Counted from the stretch's first letter, positions 33,154 to 42,522 are shown. The stretch: 64,000 bases of DNA from Pyramidobacter sp. C12-8 (GCF_002007215.1 NZ_MUHX01000004.1:1-64000); one strand, 5' to 3'. Numbers and translations: made by a program. The notes: generated by a model from the sequence alone, not told the origin.

Positions 33154-33344
33154 GCGTTCACCTCCTTCGTTTTTCAGTCACAAAACACTGCAAAATATCG
33201 CAGTCATTGCCGAAATTAAACGGACCGCCGTGCCCCGTAAAGCACCGCGGCCTGCCGGAAAAACGGTGCCGCCGTCGCGTTCTCGCGGGACACGACAAGA
33301 TGCAGGGGCCGTGCAGTGCATTCACGCAGGCCCAAGCTCTTATA

Positions 33345-33373
33345 ATTTTAGATTTTCATGCATGATGTGTCAA
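33345..33373 (-). promoter_or_regulatory. Promoter of the V-ATPase operon
   Basis: On the minus strand TTGACA (33373-33368), 17 bases and TAAAAT (33350-33345) make a near-consensus sigma70 promoter in an AT-rich patch. Transcription should start near 33338, giving an untranslated leader of about 185 bases before the first gene. Confidence 0.8.
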
Positions 33374-33819
33374 TAATCACAAATTTAGAATTGAAAGGTT
33401 TTCATATTCAAATTTCATGGAAAAAGCCGGAGCTTTATAACCTTTGAGTAATAAGTAATGATTTGCTCAATTAGTTCATTCACCAATAACATAGATCTCA
33501 AAAACAATGATCATCATTTAAAATGAATTTTCATGTTTTTGCGCCATCCGCAATTCATTCTCTTTCTTGCTTGGTCGAAACGCTGAACAACGAGAACATC
33601 CAAGGGAAGCCGCAAAGCGAGTCACGCAGATTGCGCAGCCGCCGAGAGAGTCCTGAGCGCAGGACTCCTTCGGGACGCCGAACGCTCACAGTCAAGCCGT
33701 TTTATCGAAAACCAGCATCGACTTTTCGAATGCCGCCGTCTTTCTCCGGCGACCGGCCTCGCTTTTCGAAATGCGGCGTCCACTTTTCAGGAGACACGAC
33801 GATTTCGACCGCAAGGTAC
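33374..33819. other. Intergenic stretch without a gene
   Basis: Bases 33340-33540 are AT-rich, then GC content rises. A 121-codon frame at 33523-33888 has no ribosome site, no family resemblance and runs through the tRNA terminator, so I do not call it. A short stem TCCTGAGCGCAGGA is at about 33649. Confidence 0.5.
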
Positions 33820-33867
33820 ACAAAAGAGAGCGAGGGCTCTTTTTCAAAAGCCCCTGCTCTCTTTTGT
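33820..33867. terminator. Terminator of tRNA-Gly
   Basis: ACAAAAGAGAGC (33820-33831) pairs with GCTCTCTTTTGT (33856-33867), with an inner GGGCT/AGCCC stem; T residues on both strands make it bidirectional. Confidence 0.8.
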
Positions 33868-33891
33868 TCGTTCAGCCGTTCTCTTTAAAAT

Positions 33892-33967
33892 TGGAGCGGG
33901 TGACGAGGCTCGAACCCGCGACCCTCAGCTTGGGAAGCTGATGCTCTACCAACTGAGCTACACCCGC
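33892..33967 (-). tRNA. tRNA-Gly(CCC)
   Basis: A 76-base cloverleaf with encoded CCA: acceptor GCGGGTG/CACCCGC, anticodon stem TCAGC/GCTGA, loop TTCCCAA (anticodon CCC), T arm with GGTTCGAGCC. Discriminator T73 is typical of bacterial tRNA-Gly. Confidence 0.95.
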
Positions 33968-34059
33968 AAAACGTGGTTATTATACGCTAAAGCGCCGACG
34001 TTCGCAAGATGGCGATCCCGAGCAGTTTTTCCGCAGAAGACGCGCCCCACCCCCAGACA

Positions 34060-35184
34060 TCAGGCCATGTGAAAAGCTTCCGCGACCTTCGCGAGATTGT
34101 CGCGGATCTTGATGTGCTGCGGGCAGACCCGCTCGCAGCTGCCGCATTGAACGCATTCGGTGGCACGGGCTTTGCCGTGGCGTTCCACGAGCCATTTTTC
34201 CTGGCCTTCGGCGTAATTGTAGTTGCCGTAGATGTTCAATAGATTCAGCGCCGTGAAGGAACCGGAAATGCCGATGTTTTTCGGGCACACTTCCGCGCAG
34301 TAGTTGCAGCTTGTGCAAGGGATCATCGGCAAGGCGTCCAGCGTTTCCCGGGCTTTGGCGACGACGCGCTGCTCGGCTTCCGTCAGCGGATTGAAATCCG
34401 TCATATAGGAAAGATTGTCCTTCATCTGCTCCACGCTGCTCATACCGGACAGCACGGCGATCACGCTGTCCAGGCTGGCGGCGAAGCGGATGGCCCACGA
34501 AGCGCAGGAAGCTTGGGCGTCGGCGTTTTTGAACACGCGCTCGACGGCTTCCGGCGGGCTGGCCAAAAGGCCGCCCTTGACGGGCTCCATGATGACGACG
34601 GGCTTCCCGTGTTTTCTGGCCGTTTCGTAACAGGCCCGCGACTGAATACGAGGATTTTCCCAATCGGCGTAGTTGATCTGCAGCTGCACGAATTCCGCTT
34701 CGGGATGGGCTTGCAAAATGGCGTCCAGTTCCTCCGGCGTGGAATGGAAGGAGAAGCCGACGTGCCTGATCTTTCCTTCCGCTTTCTTCTCCTGCACGAA
34801 GTTCCACATGTCGAAGTCGTCGAAGAAATGGGTCCTGCCCTCGCCGAGGTTGTGCAGCAGATAGAAATCGAAATAACCGGCGCCGGTCCGTTTCAGCGAC
34901 GTTTCGAACTGGCCGACGGCGTCTTCCCGGCTTTGGCAGTTGATCCACGCGGCGTTTTTCGTGGCGAGCGTGAACTTTTCGCGCGGGTAACGCTCGACGA
35001 GCGCCTGACGGATCGCGTCTTCCGAGCCGGGATAGGCCCAGGCCGTATCGAAATACGTGAAGCCGGCCGCCATAAAGAGATCAACCATCCCTTTTACCTG
35101 TTCAACGTCGATAATCTCGCCGTTTTTCGGCAGCCGCATCAGCCCGAATCCAAGTTTTTTCGCGCTCAGTTTGATTTCCGACAT
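34060..35184 (-). CDS. Aldo/keto reductase with C-terminal 4Fe-4S domain
   Basis: The 374-residue protein has an AKR TIM barrel (residues 1-270; FGLMRLPKNGEI, FDTAWAYPGSE with the catalytic Asp/Tyr, and LLHNLGEG) fused to a ferredoxin-like C-terminus. Two cysteine clusters are seen: CTSCNYCAEVCP and CVQCGSCERVCP, able to hold two [4Fe-4S] clusters. This subfamily is common in anaerobes; the substrates are mostly unknown. TTGAGG with TATAAA 18 bases further on (minus strand, about 35,350-35,380) could be its promoter. It stands alone. Confidence 0.9.
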   Translation of the reverse strand: MSEIKLSAKKLGFGLMRLPKNGEIIDVEQVKGMVDLFMAAGFTYFDTAWAYPGSEDAIRQALVERYPREKFTLATKNAAWINCQSREDAVGQFETSLKRTGAGYFDFYLLHNLGEGRTHFFDDFDMWNFVQEKKAEGKIRHVGFSFHSTPEELDAILQAHPEAEFVQLQINYADWENPRIQSRACYETARKHGKPVVIMEPVKGGLLASPPEAVERVFKNADAQASCASWAIRFAASLDSVIAVLSGMSSVEQMKDNLSYMTDFNPLTEAEQRVVAKARETLDALPMIPCTSCNYCAEVCPKNIGISGSFTALNLLNIYGNYNYAEGQEKWLVERHGKARATECVQCGSCERVCPQHIKIRDNLAKVAEAFHMA

Positions 35185-35449
35185 GTTGCCCCCTCCTTGT
35201 CGATCTTGTTTTTCCTCATTTTGAACTCCCCCACCAATCCCAATGGCCCGCCTGGTCTCCCCTTGGCCGTGAAACGCGCATGAAAGCCCACCGGGGACCG
35301 CCCTGCGGGGTCTTTTTTCAAACAGAGAAACTCGTTCTGTTTATATTATTCTACTCTCTTCCCCCTCAAGAAGAAACCTCAAGTGCACTCTCATTCGTCT
35401 TTCATTGAAAGTCGAAGATCGCCATTTTCGACAATCAGCGGCGCAAGAG

Positions 35450-35501
35450 AAAAGCCGGCGCGATCCTCATCCTGCCTCAGATGATTTTCGCGCCGGCTTT
35501 T
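35450..35501 (-). terminator. Terminator of the hcp operon
   Basis: AAAAGCCGGCGCG (35450-35462) and CGCGCCGGCTTTT (35489-35501) are perfect 13-bp arms around a 26-base loop, 52 bases after the hcp stop. Confidence 0.85.
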
Positions 35502-35553
35502 CATGGAATAAGGGCCTGCGTCCTGTGTCCGACCTTACTCCGCTTTTCGCTTT

Positions 35554-37188
35554 CTAACCGAAGAACAGCTTCAGATCGTCGTCCACCGTGCCGATGCCCG
35601 CGATGCCGAAGTTCTTGACCAGCACGCCGGCCACGTTCGGCGACAGGAACGCCGGGAGCGTCGGCCCCAGATGGATGTTCTTGACGCCCAGGTACAGCAG
35701 CGCCAGCAGGACGATGACGGCTTTCTGCTCGTACCAGGCGATGTTGAACGCCAGCGGCAGGTCGTTGATGTCGTTCAGCCCGAAGATCTCCTTCAGCTTC
35801 AGGGCGATCAGCGCCAGCGAATAGGAATCGTTGCACTGGCCGGCGTCCAGAATTCTCGGGATGCCGCCGATGTCTCCCAGGTCCAGCTTGTTGTATTTGT
35901 ACTTGGCGCATCCGGCGGTCAGGATCACCACGTCCTTGGGAAGCTTTCGGGCAAATTCCGCGTAGTACTCTCTGGACTTCATCCGTCCGTCGCAGCCCGC
36001 CATGACCACAAACTTCCTGATCGCGCCGGATTTGACCGCGTCCACGACTTTATCGGCAAGCGCGAACACCTGTTCGTGCGCGAAGCCGCCGACGATGCTG
36101 CCCGTTTCGATCTCCTCAGGCGGAGGGCACTTTTTCGCCTGTTCGATGAGCGCCGAAAAGTCCTTGGTCTCGCCGTAGGCGCCGCCGATGTGTCTGCAGC
36201 CGGGAACGCCCGTGGCGCCGGTCGTCCAGAGACGGTCTTTGTAACTGTCCGCGGGCGGCACGACGCAGTTCGTCGTCATCAGAACGGGGCCGCGGAACTT
36301 CTCGAACTCCTCTTTCTGTTTCCACCAGGCGTTGCCGTAGTTGCCGGCAAAGTGCGGGTATTTCTTGAACGCGGGATAGTAATGGGCGGGAAGCATCTCG
36401 GAGTGCGTGTACACGTCCACGCCCGTCCCCGCCGTCTGTTCCAGCAGCATTTCGAGATCTCTCAGATCGTGCCCGGAGATCAGGATGCCGGGATTTTTCC
36501 GCACGCCGATGTCGACCGCCGTGATCTCCGGATGGCCGTAAGCCTCGGTGTTGGCCTTGTCGAGAAGCGCCATGCCGTCGACGCTGTACTTTCCGGTCTC
36601 GAGGGTCAGCGCCACAAGGTCGTTCACCGTCAGGCTGTCGTCGAGCGTCTTGGCCAGCGCGCGCTGGATGAAGGCGTCCACGTCCTCGTTGTCCTGCAGG
36701 AGCGCGTTCGCGTGCTTGGAATAGGCCGCCAGTCCCTTGAGGCCGTACGTGATCAGCTCCCGCAGGCTGCGAACGTCTTCGTTCTCGGTGGCGAGCACGC
36801 CGACTTCGGCGGCCTGAGCGTCGAATTCGCCGACGTCGCCGTCCCACAGCGCCGCTTGAGGCAGCCCCGACACGTCTCCCGTCTGACTCAGGAGCTTCCG
36901 CTTCACGGCCAGCGTCTCCCGGATTTTTTCGATGATCGCCTGGCGGTCGAAGTTCGCGTTCGTGATCGTCACGAAGAGGTTCATCGTCACGAGATGGTTC
37001 ACCTCTTTGTCGATGCGCCACCCCTCGCGGCGAAGCCGGTCCGCGACGCAGGAGAGCCCTTTCGTCACGTAGATCAGAAGGTCCTGCATGGCCGCCACGT
37101 CGGGTTTCTTCCCGCACACGCCGGAAACGGTGCACCCCTTTCCCCCCGCGGTTTCCTGACACTGGTAGCAGAACATTTTACGCTCCAT
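35554..37188 (-). CDS. hcp: Hybrid-cluster protein (hydroxylamine/NO reductase)
   Basis: The 544-residue protein starts at [10 protein letters not shown] with GGAGGTCTG upstream. The N-terminal cysteines (C7, C10, C19, C25; CxxC-x8-C-x5-C) bind the cubane cluster. The hybrid 4Fe-2O-2S cluster ligands lie in the central SGHDL region and in [17 protein letters not shown] and [10 protein letters not shown]. Hcp proteins detoxify nitric oxide and hydroxylamine in anaerobes. It is preceded by a ferredoxin gene ending two bases before its ATG, probably its electron donor in place of Hcr. Confidence 0.97.
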   Translation of the reverse strand: MERKMFCYQCQETAGGKGCTVSGVCGKKPDVAAMQDLLIYVTKGLSCVADRLRREGWRIDKEVNHLVTMNLFVTITNANFDRQAIIEKIRETLAVKRKLLSQTGDVSGLPQAALWDGDVGEFDAQAAEVGVLATENEDVRSLRELITYGLKGLAAYSKHANALLQDNEDVDAFIQRALAKTLDDSLTVNDLVALTLETGKYSVDGMALLDKANTEAYGHPEITAVDIGVRKNPGILISGHDLRDLEMLLEQTAGTGVDVYTHSEMLPAHYYPAFKKYPHFAGNYGNAWWKQKEEFEKFRGPVLMTTNCVVPPADSYKDRLWTTGATGVPGCRHIGGAYGETKDFSALIEQAKKCPPPEEIETGSIVGGFAHEQVFALADKVVDAVKSGAIRKFVVMAGCDGRMKSREYYAEFARKLPKDVVILTAGCAKYKYNKLDLGDIGGIPRILDAGQCNDSYSLALIALKLKEIFGLNDINDLPLAFNIAWYEQKAVIVLLALLYLGVKNIHLGPTLPAFLSPNVAGVLVKNFGIAGIGTVDDDLKLFFG

Positions 37189-37190
37189 CG

Positions 37191-37376
37191 TCAGACCTCC
37201 TCGATCGCGCCGACCGGACAGCCCTCGCGCGCTTCCGCCGCGCTGTCGCGGTTCTCTTCCGCAACTTCTTCCGCGATCGCCGCGGCGACGCCTGCGTCGG
37301 TCATGGAAAAGACCTCCGGACAGGTCGACGCGCACAGCCCGCAGCCGATGCAGCTCTCATTCACAACATATTTCAT
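37191..37376 (-). CDS. Single-cluster [4Fe-4S] ferredoxin, 61 aa
   Basis: The start at [13 protein letters not shown] is chosen by family length and a GGGGGATC site. One cluster motif is complete: [12 protein letters not shown] with the fourth cysteine in REGCPVGAI. The short acidic middle is typical of Thermotoga/Desulfovibrio type ferredoxins. It lies between the flavodiiron protein and hcp genes and could serve both. Confidence 0.92.
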   Translation of the reverse strand: MKYVVNESCIGCGLCASTCPEVFSMTDAGVAAAIAEEVAEENRDSAAEAREGCPVGAIEEV

Positions 37377-37425
37377 TTTCGGATCCCCCTTTTCGTTTTT
37401 TCCCCGCGGTACTTCGAAATCCCTT

Positions 37426-38631
37426 TTACGCCGGCGCCGCCGATCCCCCAAGAAGTTTCTCCGCCAAAGCGGGAATGGCGGCGAAATCTTCCTCTCCGGG
37501 ATTCCAAAGAGAACGCACGTTTTCATCGATCACGTCGAAGCCGGCGTCTTTCAGGCGTTCCCGCAGAACTTCGACGGACTCGCCGCTCCAGCCGTAGCAC
37601 CCGAAGGCCGCGGCCTTCTTGTTCCTGAACTTCAGCTGTTTGAGAAATTCCAGCCATCCCGCCACGCTCGAAAGGATGCCGCCCGATACCGTCGGAGAGC
37701 CGACGGCGATGGCTTTCGAGCGGAAGACCTCCGTCATGACCTCGTTCTTGTCCGCCTTCGCGATGTTGAAGACTTTCACCACGGTATCGGGGCTCTGCCG
37801 GTGGATTTCGTCCGCGATCCTGCGGGCGATCTTCGCGGTGCCCTCCCACATGGTGTCGTATGCGACCGTGATCTGATCTTCCCGATACGCGTTCGCCCAT
37901 TTCGCGTATTTCGCGACGATCTGCAGCGGATCCCGGCGCCAGATCGCGCCGTGGGAAGGGGCGATCATCTCGATCGGAAGGTTCAGCGTGCCGATCTCTT
38001 CCAGCTTTTTGGTCAGGATCGCCGCAAAAGGATTGAGGATGTTGGCGAAGTACTTCATGGATTCCTTGTCCAACAGGCACTGATCCGCCTTGTCGTTGAA
38101 CAGTTCCTCCACCGCATAATGCTGGCCGAACGCGTCGTTGGAAAAGAGGATGTTGTCGCCGGTCAGGTAGGTGCCCATGGAGTCCGGCCAATGGAGCATG
38201 CGCATCTCCACGAAGATCAGCTTCTTATCGTTGCCGATATCGACGCTGTCGCCGGTCTTCACCACGCGGAAGTTCCAGCCGCGCGCGCCGTACTGCCCTT
38301 CGATGCTCTTGACCGCATTGGCCGTACAGTAGATGGGCGTGTCCGGGATCTCATCCATCAGCGCCGTCAGCGAGCCGGAATGATCGCACTCGCCGTGGTT
38401 GGCGACGATAAAATCGATCTTCTTCAGGTCGACTTCTTTTTTCAGGTTCTCGACGAAATCGAAGCGGTGCGGCGTCCATACGGTATCGATCAGGACCGTC
38501 TTCTCCTCTTCGACCAGATAGGCATTCTGGCTGGAACCGTTCACGATGGAGTAATCGTCCCCGTGAAAGCTCTCCAGCTCCCAGTCGACGTGCCCCACCC
38601 AGCTTACGTTGTTTTTGACGTGTTTTCTCAC
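37426..38631 (-). CDS. Flavodiiron protein (NO/O2 reductase)
   Basis: The 401-residue protein begins at a GTG (38631) with AAAGGAG seven bases upstream, aligning VRKHVKNNVSWVGHVDWEL with family N-termini. Residues 1-250 form a beta-lactamase-like diiron domain with HGECDHSGS carrying the His/Glu/Asp/His ligands. Residues 255-401 are a flavodoxin domain (VAYDTMWEGTAKIAR binds FMN). FDPs reduce O2 to water or NO to N2O in strict anaerobes. The operon with Hcp suggests a combined nitrosative and oxidative defence. Confidence 0.95.
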   Translation of the reverse strand: MRKHVKNNVSWVGHVDWELESFHGDDYSIVNGSSQNAYLVEEEKTVLIDTVWTPHRFDFVENLKKEVDLKKIDFIVANHGECDHSGSLTALMDEIPDTPIYCTANAVKSIEGQYGARGWNFRVVKTGDSVDIGNDKKLIFVEMRMLHWPDSMGTYLTGDNILFSNDAFGQHYAVEELFNDKADQCLLDKESMKYFANILNPFAAILTKKLEEIGTLNLPIEMIAPSHGAIWRRDPLQIVAKYAKWANAYREDQITVAYDTMWEGTAKIARRIADEIHRQSPDTVVKVFNIAKADKNEVMTEVFRSKAIAVGSPTVSGGILSSVAGWLEFLKQLKFRNKKAAAFGCYGWSGESVEVLRERLKDAGFDVIDENVRSLWNPGEEDFAAIPALAEKLLGGSAAPA

Positions 38632-38678
38632 CGCGCGTCTCCTTTCCTCAAAAAAGGGCTTTACCCGCAAAAAAACGC

Positions 38679-39361
38679 TTACACGACGCCGATCTCGGGA
38701 TTCTTCTCGCCGAACTTCTCTTTCAGCGCGCGGCAGATCTCGCTCCGTTCTTTGCCCTGCTTTTCCTGCGTCTTGATCAGTTTGTAGGCCTGAAACAGCG
38801 GCGACGGGCCGATCTCGGAGCTGAAAAAACCGATGCCCTGGTTCCACGCCAGCAGCTCGAAGACGTCGTCCAGCGCCGCCGAGTCGAGGCCGTGCGCGTA
38901 GGCTTTGACCAGCTCGCGGGCGGCCTGCCGCATCCTTCCGGCGCCTGCCGCGTTGGCGAGCGACAGGAGCAGCCGCGTCTCGTACGGCAGCGTCCGCCTG
39001 GGGCTCTGCCAGGTGGTCTCCCAGAAGTCCACGGCGATCTTGCCGAGCTTCTCGTCGATCATCGGATAATTCAGGAGCGCCAGAGGCCGAAACGGCGCTC
39101 CTTCGCCCTCTTTTTTCTCCGTGCGGCAGAAAAACACGTGGAACTCCGTTTCGGCGGTCTGCTCCGTGTGATGTTCGAAACCGATATTCTCCAAAGCCGC
39201 GTACAGCGGATGCGGTTCGAACGTCTGCACAATCTCCAGCCCCTCGCCACTTCGAGCTTGGCCGCCGCCTGGATCAGACCGGCGGCGAAATTTCCCTGCA
39301 GGTGCCGCACGTCCACTTTGCGGAAGCCGTTCGTCTTGTCCCGCCACGTTTCGTAGCTCAT
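38679..39361 (-). pseudogene. DUF2249-type protein with apparent one-base frameshift
   Basis: The start MSYETWRDKTNG at 39361 has a GGAGGAGG site. The frame reads VDVRHLQGNFAAGLIQAAAK, then breaks near 39247; the next frame continues GLEIVQTFEPHPLYAALENIG, the expected second half of a DUF2249 (TusA-like) domain, and runs to 38679 with a helical C-terminal domain of about 130 residues. Restoring one G gives a 227-residue product. Either a real loss-of-function mutation or a sequencing error in a GC run. It lies inside the stress operon between the cupin and flavodiiron genes. Confidence 0.8.
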
Positions 39362-39386
39362 CTTCGTCCTCCTCCGGCGGCGTTTC

Positions 39387-40040
39387 TCACTTCAAGGTCA
39401 AAAGCAGCGCCATCTTGAACTTGCCGTTCGCCGTGACGCTGTGCAGACCGCCTGTGGCGAAGCGGAAATTTTCGCCGGCCTCGATCGGGTGATCCTGCCC
39501 CTCGTAGCCGATCACGCCTTTGCCTTCCAGCGCGAAGATCAGCGCGTCGCCCGGCGCGCGGTGCGGCGAAAGGCCGGTGCCCTCGTCGAAGGCCATGACC
39601 ACGAACTTGAATCCCTCGTTGGAGACCACGTCCACGTTGACGACGCTGTCCTTTTCATACGGCGCCAGCTCCGCCAGTTTGAACACTTCGCCCGTTTTGA
39701 CCGCTTCGTTCATCTGCAATTCTCCTTTCGCAATCACTTCCGTGTAAACGAATCCTTCCCGCGCCGCGATCCCGCAGAGCGTGTCTCTGGGCACGATCAG
39801 CGCTTCGCCTTCGCCGAGTTCGACCTCTTTTCCGCCCGCCCCGGCGCCGAGCGCAAAACGTCCCGTGCCGCCGGCGCCGATGCAGAGCGTCTCCGTCGGA
39901 TAGCTCTCGGCGCTGATGTCGGTTTCCCTGCCCAGCGAAAAGTACGAAATTCTCGTTTCCGCCCGAAGGCCCGACACAGTGGAGATCGTCATGCCGTCTC
40001 TGGGCGGATGCTCTTCGGCGATGGAAAACGCTCGATTCAT
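39387..40040 (-). CDS. Double-cupin protein, 217 aa
   Basis: The start MNRAFSIAEEHPPRDG has GAGGAGG upstream. Two cupin barrels are seen: the first around ETLCIGAGGTGRFALGAG, the second with FDEGTGLSPHRAPGDALIFALEG and HSVTANGKFKMALL, which carry His/Glu-type metal ligands. First gene of the stress operon. Small cupins beside Hcp and FDP genes are known in anaerobes but their role is not settled; sensing or binding a small molecule is possible. Confidence 0.85.
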   Translation of the reverse strand: MNRAFSIAEEHPPRDGMTISTVSGLRAETRISYFSLGRETDISAESYPTETLCIGAGGTGRFALGAGAGGKEVELGEGEALIVPRDTLCGIAAREGFVYTEVIAKGELQMNEAVKTGEVFKLAELAPYEKDSVVNVDVVSNEGFKFVVMAFDEGTGLSPHRAPGDALIFALEGKGVIGYEGQDHPIEAGENFRFATGGLHSVTANGKFKMALLLTLK

Positions 40041-40085
40041 CACGTTCAGCCTCCTCGCGGCCAATTTTTTTCCCTTTCTGTCCGT

Positions 40086-40127
40086 AATGTATCATGAACG
40101 GCTCGGCATGTATGTTGTTATAACAAC
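40086..40127 (-). promoter_or_regulatory. CRP/FNR-type palindrome and -10 box of the stress operon
   Basis: GTTGT-TATA-ACAAC (40114-40127) is a perfect palindrome with the 5-4-5 layout of CRP/FNR-family sites. On the minus strand a TACATT -10 box lies at 40091-40086, giving a start near 40079 and placing the palindrome centre about 41.5 bases upstream, the position of a class II activator site. HcpR or another FNR-like sensor is a reasonable candidate regulator. Confidence 0.65.
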
Positions 40128-40326
40128 GAAAGTCCCCCTCTCCGTCAAAAACCGCGACGCCAGCAGGCGCGCCGATCCCCGTCGAAAACGACGGATCGTT
40201 CGGCCGGCTCGGCACGCCGCGGCGTCTTGCGATGTTGCAAACTCCGACAAAGATGCTATACTTAACATGCCGCGGGGATCGCGGCGTTCTTTCGAATCGC
40301 TTCAAAATTTCAAGGGGGAAAATATC

Positions 40327-40839
40327 ATGTTGGATGCAAAAGTCAAAGAACTGATCAACACACAGGTCAACAAAGAATTCTACTCGGCGTATCTGTATCT
40401 GGATTTCGCCAACTACTATTACGATCAGGGGCTCGACGGCTTCGCTCACTGGTACGACGTGCAGGCGCAGGAAGAGCGCGACCACGCCATGCTGATGCGG
40501 ACCTACCTTCAGAACAACGGCGAGCTCGTCACCTTCTCCGAGATCGCCAAGCCCGACAAGGTGTACAAAAAACTCGACGACCCGCTCAAGTTCGCGCTGG
40601 AGCACGAGCAGTACGTCACCAGCCTGATCAACAAAATATACAAGGCCGCCAGCGACGTCAACGACTACCGCACGATGCAGTGCTTCGACTGGTTCGTCAA
40701 GGAACAGGGCGAAGAGGAAAAGAACGCCGAAGACCTGATCAAAAAGTTCTCGCTCTTCGGTTCCGATCCCAAGGGTCTGTACGCGCTGAACCAGGAGCTC
40801 CTCGCCCGCGTTTATGCCGCGCCTTCGTTGACGCTGTAA
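40327..40839 (+). CDS. ftnA: Ferritin
   Basis: The 170-residue four-helix protein has the ferroxidase ligands of bacterial ferritins: E17 in NKEFYSAY, E50 and H53 in QEERDHAM, and the E94/Q127 pair (EHEQY and KEQGEEEKN). It stores iron and removes Fe(II) and peroxide. AAGGGGG lies before the ATG. It is divergent from the stress operon and may share its control. Confidence 0.96.
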   Translation: MLDAKVKELINTQVNKEFYSAYLYLDFANYYYDQGLDGFAHWYDVQAQEERDHAMLMRTYLQNNGELVTFSEIAKPDKVYKKLDDPLKFALEHEQYVTSLINKIYKAASDVNDYRTMQCFDWFVKEQGEEEKNAEDLIKKFSLFGSDPKGLYALNQELLARVYAAPSLTL

Positions 40840-40872
40840 TTTTTCCGACGGAACGGCCGCAGGAGGGACTTC

Positions 40873-41421
40873 ATGCGCAGCATTCTGCTCGTTATCGGTT
40901 CGCTGAGAAAAAACTCTTTCAACCGCCAGCTGGCTCAGGTGATCTCTTCCGAACTGGCAGGGAAAGCCGACGTTTCCACGCTGCGGTTCGACGACATCCC
41001 CTACATGAACCAGGACATCGAATGGCCCGCGCCCGAGGCGGTGCGCCGCGTCCGCGAGACGGTCGCGGCCGCGGACGGCGTGTGGATCGTCACGCCGGAA
41101 TACAACTTCAATTTTCCCGGCCTGCTCAAGAACCTGCTCGACTGGCTTTCGCGCCCGACGGTGCAGGGCGATTACAAGAGCGCCGCGACGTACAAGAAAA
41201 AGGTCACGATCAGCGGCGCCGGCGGCAAGAACGCCACGGCCAACTCGCGCGCGCGGCTGACCGAGCTGCTCGAGTTCATGCGCGCGGAAGTCATGCCCGG
41301 CGGCGGCACGGGCGTCGCCGTGAACATGGACGCCTTCAAGACCGACAAGGTCGTCTTCACCGAAGAACAGCTCCGTCTCCTGCACGAACAAGCCGAGGCG
41401 TTCCTGGCGTTTTTGGGATAG
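40873..41421 (+). CDS. NADPH-dependent FMN reductase-family flavoprotein
   Basis: This 182-residue flavodoxin-like protein has the family N-terminus (LLVIGSLRKNSFNRQLA, binding the FMN phosphate) and VTPEYNFNFPGLLKNLLDWL. Members reduce FMN, quinones or azo compounds with NAD(P)H. It follows ferritin by 33 bases and is probably co-transcribed; supplying reduced flavin for iron release is a plausible role. Confidence 0.92.
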   Translation: MRSILLVIGSLRKNSFNRQLAQVISSELAGKADVSTLRFDDIPYMNQDIEWPAPEAVRRVRETVAAADGVWIVTPEYNFNFPGLLKNLLDWLSRPTVQGDYKSAATYKKKVTISGAGGKNATANSRARLTELLEFMRAEVMPGGGTGVAVNMDAFKTDKVVFTEEQLRLLHEQAEAFLAFLG

Positions 41422-41480
41422 TCTCCGCTGGTGAATCTTCGTTGCAGAGGTCGTTCAATCATTGATTGGCAATGGACGCG

Positions 41481-41517
41481 AAAAGGGCTTCCCCGCTCGA
41501 GGGGAAAGCCCTTTTTT
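41481..41517. terminator. Terminator of the ferritin operon
   Basis: AAAAGGGCTTCCCC pairs with GGGGAAAGCCCTTTT and is followed by further T residues. Confidence 0.9.
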
Positions 41518-41614
41518 GTAAACGAAAACCACCGGCACGGCCGGCGGCGACGATTCGGCGGTACCGGCAAAAAGCGGCAAATTTTCCATTCCTCCGGCGC
41601 CGCCCGAACGCAAA

Positions 41615-41670
41615 AACCCCGCCGCGGGCGCAATTCTGTGAAGAGACAGAACCGCGCCCGCGGCGGGGTT
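41615..41670 (-). terminator. Long terminator after the exported DUF gene
   Basis: Perfect 17-bp arms (41615-41631 and 41654-41670, AACCCCGCCGCGGGCGC) enclose an inner TTCTGT/ACAGAA stem; TTTTTG follows on the minus strand. Confidence 0.85.
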
Positions 41671-41695
41671 GCGTTATCCGTTTTTCACGCCGCGA

Positions 41696-42295
41696 TCAAC
41701 GACGTTTCGAGATCACGCGCGTCGCGCCTTCGGAATAAGGAGCCAGATCGCCCTGCTGATAGATCACGGCGACCGTCTTGGCGTCGGCAAGATAGAACTC
41801 GTCGCTCAGCTTTTCGGGAACGAACTCGGGGTTGAAAGCGATCGCCTTGCCTTCCTGATCGTAAAGTTTCCAAGCGCCCTTTTTCAGGTTCTTGACAAGA
41901 GAATTCACGCTCTTGACGCGGACAAAAGCGCTCAGCGGCACGCGCTCGCCCGTGACCTTGCTGTACACCACGCCGTGCTCAAAGTTCTCGGGATTGGCCG
42001 CGCCCCGCTCCATGACCGACGCGCTCATGACGAGAGAGACGTACTTTTTGTCCTCGAACTTCGCGGCGTAGCTCATGGACACGTCGTTCTGAGCGTCGTA
42101 CTTCGCTTTCATGCCGTCAACGTAAGCGGCGATATCCTTGTTGATCATCTCCTGGACTTTCGCGTTTTCCACGTGCACCGCGGGGTACACCAGCTTCAGT
42201 CCGAAACCGTCGGCCTGCACCGCGTCGACGACCTGAGCCTGAGCGGCGAAGGGAAGGGCGGCCACAGCCAAAAGAGCCAAAATCGCTTTTTTCAT
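41696..42295 (-). CDS. Exported protein, DUF3298/DUF4163-like
   Basis: The start MKKAILALLAVAALPFAAQAQ gives a clean signal peptide, probably cut after AQA (residue 20); GGAGGAAA lies upstream. The mature 179 residues (VYPAVHVENAKVQEMINKDI, then AKFEDKKYVSLVMSASVME and GVVYSKVTGERVPLSAFV) match the layout of periplasmic DUF4163/DUF3298 proteins found in PdaC and RsiV, which bind peptidoglycan or lysozyme. It is a single-gene unit. The function of this member is unknown. Confidence 0.75.
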   Translation of the reverse strand: MKKAILALLAVAALPFAAQAQVVDAVQADGFGLKLVYPAVHVENAKVQEMINKDIAAYVDGMKAKYDAQNDVSMSYAAKFEDKKYVSLVMSASVMERGAANPENFEHGVVYSKVTGERVPLSAFVRVKSVNSLVKNLKKGAWKLYDQEGKAIAFNPEFVPEKLSDEFYLADAKTVAVIYQQGDLAPYSEGATRVISKRR

Positions 42296-42522
42296 TTCAA
42301 AATTTCCTCCGGATCTTGATTTTGTGATCTGTGAAATTCCTTCACACCGCCGGCAATTGTAACAGATCGCCAATCCCCGCTTCAAGCGCTCCGGCGCAAG
42401 ATTGGAGATTCCTACACCCTTGCGCGGCTAAAGACAATTCGGCGGCGTCTCCCGAGCAAACGTTCCCGCTCTTTCTTCGTTGCACGCGGTTCGACTGCCC
42501 GCCATTCGCGGGAAGGCTTCGG

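Noticed and set aside
33523-33888. 121-codon frame upstream of tRNA-Gly
   Set aside because: No ribosome site, no family pattern, and it reads through the tRNA terminator.
35671-38787. A 1038-codon + strand frame opposite hcp and the flavodiiron gene
   Set aside because: Mirror of well-identified genes; no ribosome site and His/Arg/Val-rich shadow composition. The same applies to the long antisense frames over the V-ATPase genes.
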